The notes beneath the pieces are model-generated. The model was not told the origin of the DNA. It worked only from the letters and a program-made list of their open reading frames with translations, and searched no databases. From the NCBI GenBank assembly GCA_025355505.1, contig JANXZM010000116.1:1-32375 (forward strand): 32,375 nucleotides of DNA, in the 5' to 3' direction. Made by a program: the position numbers and the translations under genes. This DNA comes from Acidobacteriaceae bacterium. GTDB lineage: Bacteria; Acidobacteriota; Terriglobia; Terriglobales; Acidobacteriaceae. This document shows positions 14,003 through 20,368 of this stretch, piece by piece; position 1 is the stretch's first letter, and the number at the start of each line of letters is the position of its first letter.

Positions 14003-14695
14003 CTATTTGGCAACCGGCGCTGAGGCCTCGCCGCCCTCGTCCGGCTGGCTGTCCGGATTGGTGCTGACGAAGGCCACGGTAGCGGTGACGTCGCCGACTT
14101 TGAAGCGGGCGAAGCGGCGAACCGCGATGTTCTCGCCGAGCTTGCCCACCTTGGCGGCGATAAGCTGCGAGATGCTGATCGTCTGGTCCTTGATAAAGGG
14201 CTGTTCGAGCAGGCAGACCTCTTCGTAGAATTTTTCCATCTTGCCGGCCACAATTTTTTCGACCACGGGAGCGGGCTTGCCAGTAGCTGCGGCCTGCGCC
14301 CGGTAAATATCTTTCTCGCGCTCGAAGGCGTCCGCCGAGACGTCTTGTTTGCGGACGAACTTCGGATCGCTCGCCGCAATGTGCATGGCGATGTCGTGGA
14401 CCAGTTCTTTGAAGTCTTCGGTGCGCGCCACGAAATCGCTTTCGCAATTGATCTCGACCAGCACGCCAATCTTGCCCCCGGCGTGAATGTAGTGAGCCAC
14501 TGAGCCTTCGCTGGTCACGCGTGCCGCCTTCTTGGCAGCCACGGACACTCCCTTTTTGCGCAACAGCACGATCGCTTGTTCCAGATCGCCTTTCGCTTCG
14601 GTCAGGGCGTGCTTGCAGTCCATCATGGGCGCGCCGGTTTTATCGCGGAGATCTTTAACCTGGGCAGCAGAAATGTTTGGCATAGTGGTGCTCAT
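14003..14695 (-). CDS. tsf: Elongation factor Ts
   Basis: EF-Ts exchanges GDP for GTP on EF-Tu. The 230-residue protein has the N-terminal UBA-like domain (AAQVKDLRDKTGAPMMDCKH, ALTEAKGDLEQAIVLLRKKG) and the core motif CESDFVART, the EF-Tu contact. The dimerisation-type segment is shorter than in E. coli (about 283 residues), as in many other phyla. The C-terminus is an unstructured Glu/Ser/Ala tail (DSQPDEGGEASAPVAK). The ATG at 14695 has AGG six bases upstream; an internal ATG four codons on is the alternative. It follows rpsB after a 119-base spacer containing a strong hairpin. Confidence 0.97.
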   Translation of the reverse strand: MSTTMPNISAAQVKDLRDKTGAPMMDCKHALTEAKGDLEQAIVLLRKKGVSVAAKKAARVTSEGSVAHYIHAGGKIGVLVEINCESDFVARTEDFKELVHDIAMHIAASDPKFVRKQDVSADAFEREKDIYRAQAAATGKPAPVVEKIVAGKMEKFYEEVCLLEQPFIKDQTISISQLIAAKVGKLGENIAVRRFARFKVGDVTATVAFVSTNPDSQPDEGGEASAPVAK

Positions 14696-14704
14696 GAGTA
14701 CCTC

Positions 14705-14740
14705 GGTTTCAAAGTTTCAAGGTTTCAGAGTTTCAAGGAA
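14705..14740. repeat. Short tandem GTTTCAA-type repeats in the rpsB-tsf spacer
   Basis: Four near-copies of TTTCAAAG/TTTCAAGG-type units follow each other directly upstream of the tsf ribosome binding site. They look like expansion of a 7-9 bp unit. Confidence 0.5.
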
Positions 14741-14766
14741 AGTCGGAGGGCCAATCAGAGGACCAA

Positions 14767-14800
14767 TCAAGGTTGCAACCCTAAAGCTTTGCAACCTTGA
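14767..14800 (-). promoter_or_regulatory. 12-bp perfect hairpin in the rpsB-tsf spacer
   Basis: TCAAGGTTGCAA and its exact complement enclose a 10-base loop, 15 bases after the rpsB stop on the minus strand. Without a T-run it is not a classic terminator. It could attenuate read-through into tsf, as partial terminators do in other rpsB-tsf operons, or protect the rpsB 3' end. Confidence 0.45.
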
Positions 14801-14814
14801 AACCTGCGTTTTGG

Positions 14815-15750
14815 CTAGAACCGGCGCGTCTCGGCCTGGAGCTCGTCGACGTCTTCGGTGGCGGCTGAGGGACGCTTGCGCGTGCCCTTGCCCAACACGT
14901 CTTCCATGCGAATCTCTTCGCCTTCCGGTGCAGGTGCGGCAACAACAGCCTCGCCTTCGACCGGGACCGCGACCGCGACTTCGGCAACCACGATTTCAGG
15001 GTCCGGCACTGCAACCACTGGTTCGGGCTCTGCCACCGCCTGAATGTCCGCCATCTGCTTGTCGTCCCTGGCGTGAACGCCTTCGGCAATCGACTCCGAG
15101 ATCTTCGAAGTGAACAGCCGGATCGCTCGAAGGGCGTCGTCGTTGCCCGGTATGACGTAATCCACTTCGCTCGGGTCGCAGTTCGTGTCTACCACGGCGA
15201 CCACGGGGATGCCCAGCTTGCGCGACTCGCGCACCGCGATCTGCTCTTTATTCGAATCGATGACAAAGATCGCATCCGGCAACCGCGTCATGTTCTTGAT
15301 GCCAGCGAGATTGGCCTGCAAGTGCTTGCGCTCGCGCTCGAGCTTGATTACTTCCTTCTTCGGAAGCAGGTCGTAACGGCCATCCGTGGCCATTTCGTCG
15401 AGTTCCTTTAGCCGCTTCACGGATTTTTGCACGGTGATCCAATTGGTCAGCAGGCCACCCAGCCAGCGCTGGTTGACGTAGTACATGGAGCAGCGCTGCG
15501 CCTCTTCGGCAATTGCGTCCTGTGCCTGACGCTTGGTGCCCACGAAGAGGATGATTCTGCCGTCAGCGGCCAGGTCCTGCACGAATTTCGACGCTTCCTT
15601 GAACATCTTCAGCGTCTTCTGCAGATCGATTATGTAGATACCATTGCGCTCACCAAAGATATATTCCTTCATCTTTGGGTTCCACCGCTTGGTCTGGTGC
15701 CCGAAGTGGACGCCCGCTTCGAGCAACTCCTTCATCGTAATATTTGCCAA
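14815..15750 (-). CDS. rpsB: 30S ribosomal protein S2 with acidic C-terminal extension
   Basis: S2 sits on the 30S body and is needed for S1 binding. Residues 1 to about 225 match the family: [101 protein letters not shown]. The final 80 or so residues are an extension rich in Ala, Val, Glu and Pro, ending basic ([21 protein letters not shown] in pieces), so 311 rather than about 240 residues. The start is a TTG at 15750, strongly supported by GAGGAGG four bases upstream and by the [13 protein letters not shown] beginning. Confidence 0.97.
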   Translation of the reverse strand: MANITMKELLEAGVHFGHQTKRWNPKMKEYIFGERNGIYIIDLQKTLKMFKEASKFVQDLAADGRIILFVGTKRQAQDAIAEEAQRCSMYYVNQRWLGGLLTNWITVQKSVKRLKELDEMATDGRYDLLPKKEVIKLERERKHLQANLAGIKNMTRLPDAIFVIDSNKEQIAVRESRKLGIPVVAVVDTNCDPSEVDYVIPGNDDALRAIRLFTSKISESIAEGVHARDDKQMADIQAVAEPEPVVAVPDPEIVVAEVAVAVPVEGEAVVAAPAPEGEEIRMEDVLGKGTRKRPSAATEDVDELQAETRRF

Positions 15751-15809
15751 TTAACCTCCTCATTCGGTCTGCATCCGGACACGAACAGGCTCCGGATTGC
15801 CATTCCCGT

Positions 15810-15831
15810 CCACCCCGCCTCGGGGAGGTGG
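15810..15831. repeat. GC-rich imperfect hairpin between rpsI and rpsB
   Basis: CCACCCCG and CGGGGAGGTGG pair with a small bulge. No T-run follows on the minus strand, so rpsI-rpsB read-through is expected. Confidence 0.35.
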
Positions 15832-15869
15832 GGGGATGAATTTAACACCTAAAACCAGTCGTTTGCCGA

Positions 15870-16265
15870 CTATCTCTTGGAGAACTGGAAGCGCTTGCGC
15901 GCACCCTTCTGTCCATACTTCTTGCGCTCTTTGGCGCGGGGGTCACGAGTCACCAACCCCTCGGCCTTGAGCTTCTTGCGAAATTCCGCATTGAACACCA
16001 TGAGGGCACGCGTAATGCCCAGGCGTACCGCATCGGCCTGTCCGGCAACTCCGCCGCCGCACACGTTCGCCAGCACGTTGAAACTGGCTGCTGTGTCGGT
16101 CGAGACCAGCGGCAGCTTCGCGCTGATGCGCTGTGAGGGCGTCACAAAGTATTCATCGAACGCTTTGCCGTTAACCTTGAACTCGCCGCTGCCAGGACGA
16201 AGAAAAACACGCGCGATCGCCGTCTTGCGGCGTCCGGTTCCGTAGTATTGCACCAGTTCTGTCAT
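15870..16265 (-). CDS. rpsI: 30S ribosomal protein S9
   Basis: S9 binds the 30S head and its C-terminal tail reaches the P-site tRNA. With the ATG at 16265 the protein is 131 residues, the family norm, starting [20 protein letters not shown]. Conserved blocks are [53 protein letters not shown] and the basic end [12 protein letters not shown], whose terminal Lys-Arg contacts tRNA. An upstream in-frame extension to 16352 is open but reads a non-conserved tail formed by a local repeat, so I reject it. There is no clear Shine-Dalgarno; two AGCTTCGA direct repeats (16270-16277, 16284-16291) fill that space. rplM lies 122 bases upstream. Confidence 0.96.
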   Translation of the reverse strand: MTELVQYYGTGRRKTAIARVFLRPGSGEFKVNGKAFDEYFVTPSQRISAKLPLVSTDTAASFNVLANVCGGGVAGQADAVRLGITRALMVFNAEFRKKLKAEGLVTRDPRAKERKKYGQKGARKRFQFSKR

Positions 16266-16387
16266 GGTTAGCTTCGAGCCGCGAGCTTCGAACTTCGGCA
16301 CCCATGTGCTCGAAGAATGAAACGTCTGGCTTAATCGACCTTTCTGAAACAATCTAAAATCCGTGTTACTCGCAATCGGCGGCTACT

Positions 16388-16819
16388 TTACGCAAACACC
16401 TTCGCCACCGGCTTCTGTGCCTCATGCGGGTGCTTGTCGCCGCGGTACACCTTCAGCTTCGTAAACATCTGCTTGCCCAGTTTGTTCTTGGGAAGCATGC
16501 GCGACACGGCATCTTCAATGATCAGCTCCGGCTTGCGCACCAGGCGCTTCTTCATTTCCTCGGAGCGAATTCCACCGGGATATCCCGTGTAATGGTGATA
16601 CATTTTCTGATCCGTCTTCATGCCGGTGATCTTGATCTTCTCGGCATTGATGACGACCACGTGGTCGCCAGTGTCGATAAACGGCGTGTACTGCGGATTT
16701 TCTTTGCCGATCAGAATACGAGCTACGCGCGAGGCAAGGCGGCCAAGCACTAATCCGCTCGCATCCACCACAAACCACTTGCGCACAATATCCCCTTCTT
16801 TGGGGAAATAAGTTGACAT
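16388..16819 (-). CDS. rplM: 50S ribosomal protein L13
   Basis: L13 is an early assembly protein of the 50S subunit. The 143 residues match the family: [80 protein letters not shown], and [17 protein letters not shown] at the end. GGGAG eight bases before the ATG supports the start. It is the first gene of the cluster, paired with rpsI as in most bacteria. Confidence 0.97.
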   Translation of the reverse strand: MSTYFPKEGDIVRKWFVVDASGLVLGRLASRVARILIGKENPQYTPFIDTGDHVVVINAEKIKITGMKTDQKMYHHYTGYPGGIRSEEMKKRLVRKPELIIEDAVSRMLPKNKLGKQMFTKLKVYRGDKHPHEAQKPVAKVFA

Positions 16820-16961
16820 CGGAAATCTCCCGGAAAACTAAAGAACGCTGTAACGACGAAGACCGCTGAGTGCCCTGATTTAATGATCTATCCACGCAGA
16901 ACGCGCGCTAGGTGTTCAGGCGGGCAGCCGCAGGACTTCCACTTCACTTCCAAAGATATCT

Positions 16962-16991
16962 AGAATATCCCAGCATCAACTAGCTTGTCAA
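16962..16991 (-). promoter_or_regulatory. Candidate promoter of the rplM-rpsI operon
   Basis: On the minus strand a perfect TTGACA (16991-16986) and TATTCT (16967-16962; four of six consensus bases) are 18 bases apart. The expected start point is near 16955, giving a leader of about 135 bases before rplM. Confidence 0.6.
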
Positions 16992-17050
16992 CGAACAGGT
17001 TCAAAGCGAACTGGGTACCGGAAGCGCCGCGCACCCAGCGACGGAACGCG

Positions 17051-17120
17051 ATCAACACAGGGAGCACGGAGAGCCACTGCGAAGCCGGTTTCCCCTGTGG
17101 TCCTGTGTGCTCCCTGTGGT
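17051..17120. repeat. Dispersed element with inverted ends
   Basis: ACACAGGGAGCACGGAGAGC at the left and CCTGTGTGCTCCCTGTGG at the right are largely inverse complements around a short centre. It lies just past the stop of the small protein at 17133 and upstream of the rplM promoter. Confidence 0.6.
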
Positions 17121-17132
17121 GAAGAACTTGAC

Positions 17133-17345
17133 TTACTTCCCGCCGACCGACTGCAAACACCGCCCGTAGAGTTCCAGCAGATGGCCGGCATATTCCTCCG
17201 GCTTGGCGGCAGCACCAGTACCCTGGAAGCCGACTCCAACCCCAGTGGTCTTGCCGTAGCCAGTGGTCATGGCGATAAATTTCATCAGGTCAAGCGCAAT
17301 GTCTTCGTTGCGGCGGGAACCCATGGGAAGAGCGGGCATTTCCAT
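17133..17345 (-). CDS. Small conserved-looking protein, 70 residues
   Basis: With the ATG at 17345 the product is MEMPALPMGSRRNEDIALDL followed by MKFIAMTTGYGKTTGVGVGF and an Ala/Glu-rich helix ending LLELYGRCLQSVGGK. The start is well supported by GAGGAG eight bases upstream; a longer frame to 17372 lacks a signal. The product is soluble, with a likely N-terminal helix (NEDIALDLMKFIA), a glycine-rich TGYGKTTGVGVGFQGTG segment and a C-terminal helix. The glycine segment is not a proper Walker A motif. I do not recognise the family. A TATGAT at 17405-17400 and a GCCGGG/CCCGGC hairpin (17376-17390) precede it. Confidence 0.7.
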   Translation of the reverse strand: MEMPALPMGSRRNEDIALDLMKFIAMTTGYGKTTGVGVGFQGTGAAAKPEEYAGHLLELYGRCLQSVGGK

Positions 17346-17499
17346 GATGAAAACTCCTCTTGAAGGGTGCAATCCGCCGGGTTTCCCGGCCCTGCCGCGA
17401 TCATAGCAGAACCCTCACGAATAGAACCGGTTGGGCAAGATCGCTCCGACGTGGCCTGGATTTAAATCGCGACGGCAAGAGTTCGATATATAAGGTTAC

Positions 17500-17532
17500 A
17501 AAAAAAAAGCATCCTGAGAAGACTCGGGATGC
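17500..17532 (-). terminator. Strong intrinsic terminator of the FecR/DUF6600-like gene
   Basis: On the minus strand a 10-bp stem with one mismatch (GCATCCCGAG/CTCAGGATGC, loop TCTT) is followed by nine T residues. It starts about 40 bases past the stop codon. Confidence 0.9.
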
Positions 17533-17573
17533 CCGGTTGCTATTCGCATCCAACCTTTTGCAAAGCTGCGCCT

Positions 17574-19940
17574 CTACTCACCTGGAGGCTTCTGCTGTTC
17601 CCGTTTCTGCCGTTCCTCTTCCTGCTTTTTTTGCTCGGGCGTCTGCGGTTTCGGCTGCTGGCGCTGAGGTGGGGGTGTCGGCCTAGTCTCCGCCGGAGGC
17701 GTGCGCTGCTGCGGGCGCTCACTCGGTGAAGGGGGCGCTGTCCGTGGAGCGGGCTGGTTCCGGTTCGGCTCGGGACGAGTGGGTTCGGGTCGATTGTTAG
17801 GCTGTGCCGCAGGCGGGCGGTCATTGCGCGCCGGTGGTTCAGTTGGACGATTCGTCTGGGGACGAGCCGGCTCAGGCTGGTTGTTTGGCTGATTTGTGTC
17901 GGGACGACTGTTCGGCTGCGCTGACGGCGAACGATCTGACGGCGAGCGATCGTTCTTTACCGGTGGCTGGGCTGGAGGGTTCGCCTCAGGGCGATTGTTC
18001 GGCTGATTCGGCCGGTTATTCGTTGGCGCTGTCGGCGGACGATTCATCTCCGGGCGGTTGTTTGGCTGATTTGTGTCGGGACGACCGTTCGGCTGCGCTG
18101 ACGGCGAACGATCTGACGGCGAGCGATCGTTCTTTGCCGGTGGCTGGGCTGGAGGGTTCGCCTCAGGGCGATTGTTCGGCTGTGACGGCGTCGGCTGATT
18201 CGGCTGTGACGGATTCACAGCGCGCGGGCCCTGGTTTGGAGCCTGCTGATTAGCCGGACGGTTCGACGGCTGGTTGGTGGGCGGCACGGAGGCGGGCTGT
18301 CCCGGTCGGCCAGTATTCGGCTGGTTGCCAGGCTGGCCTACATTCGCTGTCGCCGGTTTGCCGGGAGGCGCCTGCTTGACCATCGGGTGCGCGGCCTCGT
18401 TGGCCGCTGGACGCAAGTTTCGCACTTCGCTTCTTGCCAACGGTTGACCGGGATGCGCTTCCAGGGCCTGCTGCTGTTTTGCGAACGGCACCGGCGGAGG
18501 AGGTGGCGTCCGCTTGGCGATCACCTGCCGGTTCATCACAGCGGGCGGCGGCGCGCTCACACGATTCGCAGTCGCAAACTTCGCTCCCAGAACGCTTTCC
18601 CGTGTGGGAGCCACCGCAACCCTCGCGCTCACCGACGCACCGGCAATCTGCTGCGCGTTCATGGCAACCGCCGCCCGGCCCACGGGCTGCGCACCCGCGA
18701 AGGCGCGTTGCGGAACCGCAGTCACCGCACCCCGCACATTCCGGTTCACGTAAGTCACATTCGTGATGTTCGTGGTTTTGTTGATGATGGTGGTGTTGTA
18801 CACATTCGTGATCGTGGTGTTATTGACCGTCGTATTGCTGATGTTCACCCGATTCACGTACTCCCGGCTGACGTGGTACGACGGCACATAAACTTCTCGC
18901 GGACCCAGCGGAAACCATCCCACATTGCCGCCGAAGCCAACTCCGCCGCCAATAAAGACCACCAGCGCCGGCGCATACACTGCCCGCACTGCGACCGGCC
19001 CGGCCACCCAACCCCAGCGCCCGCCGACCGTCACCCAGCGTCCGTAGTGAAACGGCGCGTATCCCCATGCGGAATCATCGACCCACGTATATCCCCACGG
19101 AGGAATCCAGTCCCAGTGGCCCTCGTTATAAGGCGCCCAGCCTACAGCAACACGGTTCGGGAACCACACGTGTCCGTAGTTCGAATCGTCGCGCCAGTCG
19201 CCGTTGTCATCCAAGTCCTCGTACCCGACGACATCGTGGGATAGATATTGCGCCGAGCGCGAGTTATCGTGGCGGTGATCGCGACTATAAGCCCAGTTAT
19301 CAAATTGGTCGGGTCCGCCGATGTCAATTACCTCGGCGTTGAGCGAGTCCGTCCCGCTGAAAGTGCCTCTTTGTCCGGCGTGCAGCGTATAGGTCTGGCC
19401 GTTGCCGGTCGCCTCGCCTCCGCCCTCGCGTATGCTGACGACCGAGTAGGTGCCATCTTCACTGGCTTCTACCCGATAGCTTCCCGGCTGGGAAACCGAA
19501 AACGCGAGGTTCGGCGTATCGATCTCGAAGACATCGTCCCGTTCCAGCCGGCGCACGCGAACGTTGACCGAACCCGACGTAAGTTGGATCTGAACTGTAT
19601 TGTCATCCAGATTCAGGAAAGAGAAGCCGGTAGTGGCATTCAAGCGAATCACGGCTGATCCCAGTTGCAGTTCGGCCCGCGAGTCATTGTCCGCCCAGAG
19701 CTTGTCGCCCGTCGTCATAGGCCGATTCGAGACGGCTTGCACCCAATCCGTTTCGCCAGCCGGCTGGAATGACACCGAGCCCTCCATATAGCCGATTCGC
19801 GCCACTCGGCTGGGTGGATCGTCCCGTTGATCCTGCTGATTTTGATCTTGAGCGGTCACTCGTGTTGGTAGAACCACAGTCGAGAGCGCCAATCCAAGCA
19901 CAGCGCTCCACCAGCCAAGCTTCTTAACTATTTTTGTCAT
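17574..19940 (-). CDS. Secreted FecR-domain, tryptophan-rich (DUF6600-like) protein with low-complexity tail
   Basis: With the ATG at 19940 the protein has 788 residues. A signal peptide (MTKIVKKLGWWSAVLGLALS, cut near VTAQ) is followed by a FecR-type beta domain (GSVSFQPAGETDW, MTTGDKLWADNDSRAELQLG). A Trp/Tyr-rich region (VGWAPYNEGHWDWIPPWGYT, FHYGRWVTVGGRWGWVAGP) resembles DUF6600. Then come an Asn/Thr-rich stretch (NTTVNNTTITNVYNTTIINK) and a long Pro/Asn/Gln/Arg-rich tail, likely disordered. The tail contains a 177-bp-periodic internal duplication. The role is unknown, probably periplasmic or surface. The longer frame to 20078 adds a non-hydrophobic head and is rejected. A GGAG lies 12 bases before the ATG. 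Confidence 0.8.
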   Translation of the reverse strand: MTKIVKKLGWWSAVLGLALSTVVLPTRVTAQDQNQQDQRDDPPSRVARIGYMEGSVSFQPAGETDWVQAVSNRPMTTGDKLWADNDSRAELQLGSAVIRLNATTGFSFLNLDDNTVQIQLTSGSVNVRVRRLERDDVFEIDTPNLAFSVSQPGSYRVEASEDGTYSVVSIREGGGEATGNGQTYTLHAGQRGTFSGTDSLNAEVIDIGGPDQFDNWAYSRDHRHDNSRSAQYLSHDVVGYEDLDDNGDWRDDSNYGHVWFPNRVAVGWAPYNEGHWDWIPPWGYTWVDDSAWGYAPFHYGRWVTVGGRWGWVAGPVAVRAVYAPALVVFIGGGVGFGGNVGWFPLGPREVYVPSYHVSREYVNRVNISNTTVNNTTITNVYNTTIINKTTNITNVTYVNRNVRGAVTAVPQRAFAGAQPVGRAAVAMNAQQIAGASVSARVAVAPTRESVLGAKFATANRVSAPPPAVMNRQVIAKRTPPPPPVPFAKQQQALEAHPGQPLARSEVRNLRPAANEAAHPMVKQAPPGKPATANVGQPGNQPNTGRPGQPASVPPTNQPSNRPANQQAPNQGPRAVNPSQPNQPTPSQPNNRPEANPPAQPPAKNDRSPSDRSPSAQPNGRPDTNQPNNRPEMNRPPTAPTNNRPNQPNNRPEANPPAQPPVKNDRSPSDRSPSAQPNSRPDTNQPNNQPEPARPQTNRPTEPPARNDRPPAAQPNNRPEPTRPEPNRNQPAPRTAPPSPSERPQQRTPPAETRPTPPPQRQQPKPQTPEQKKQEEERQKREQQKPPGE
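17879..18181. repeat. 177-bp-period direct repeat inside the FecR/DUF6600-like gene
   Basis: About 126 bases at 17879-18004 recur at 18056-18181 with only a few changes. The period of 177 bp equals 59 codons, so the frame is kept. It encodes the NQPNN/NDRSPSDRSPSAQPN tail segment twice. Confidence 0.85.
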
Positions 19941-20368
19941 ATAAATATTTGTCTCCAAATTTTCTGTCGCGAACCCGAAAGTTCGCGGGATTCCGTCACT
20001 CTTCGATGCTGAAAATGGCAGCCGTAACCAGTGTTTCTCGAAGCGTTCCTGACGGGGACCTACGAGTCCGCGGTGCAAGTACGGTTCGTATCAGGGCATC
20101 GCTTCAGCGATGCCGAAAATGCTGCGCTGAAGACGCCTTCAGGCGCTGCGGCCAGAGATTGGAGTTTCACTGCGGGCTCCTTAAGGACGAAGAAGCGACA
20201 TGCCCGGTAAATTATATACGAATGTCCAAGGATAACAGGTCGATCCAGGGAAAAGTTGAGCAAAATCGCTCAGATGCGGTGAGCGCGGAAGGGGTTGATT
20301 TCACCCGTTGATTTCTGCCTGCGAAAAACAGCAACTACGCTCAAACAGGCTTCCGTATGCGATCAGTT
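19941..20368. other. Spacer between recG and the FecR/DUF6600-like gene
   Basis: No gene. It holds palindromes GGCATCGC-TTCA-GCGATGCC (20095-20114) and GCGCTGAAG/CTTCAGGCGC (about 20125-20148), and a TATAAT on the minus strand at 20216-20211 without a good -35, which could serve the FecR-like gene with a leader of about 265 bases. Confidence 0.5.
20095..20148. repeat. Two neighbouring palindromic repeats
   Basis: A perfect 8-bp stem with TTCA loop, then a 9-bp stem with one bulged G. Both contain the TGAAG/CTTCA motif, suggesting a common origin. Confidence 0.5.

Larger units (their letters stand above)
16820..17132. other. rplM leader and promoter region
   Basis: No gene. It contains the candidate rplM promoter (16962-16991), a leader of about 135 bases, and at 17051-17120 a dispersed element of the 'CACAGGGAGCAC' type. 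I cannot assign the leader to a known L13-binding RNA class. Confidence 0.5.

Noticed and set aside
16266-16352. N-terminal extension of RpsI
   Set aside because: The added residues are encoded by a local repeat and do not match S9; the ATG at 16265 gives the normal length.
18387-19244. Plus-strand Arg/His-rich frame of 285 codons
   Set aside because: Antisense shadow of the Trp- and Asn-rich part of the FecR/DUF6600-like gene.
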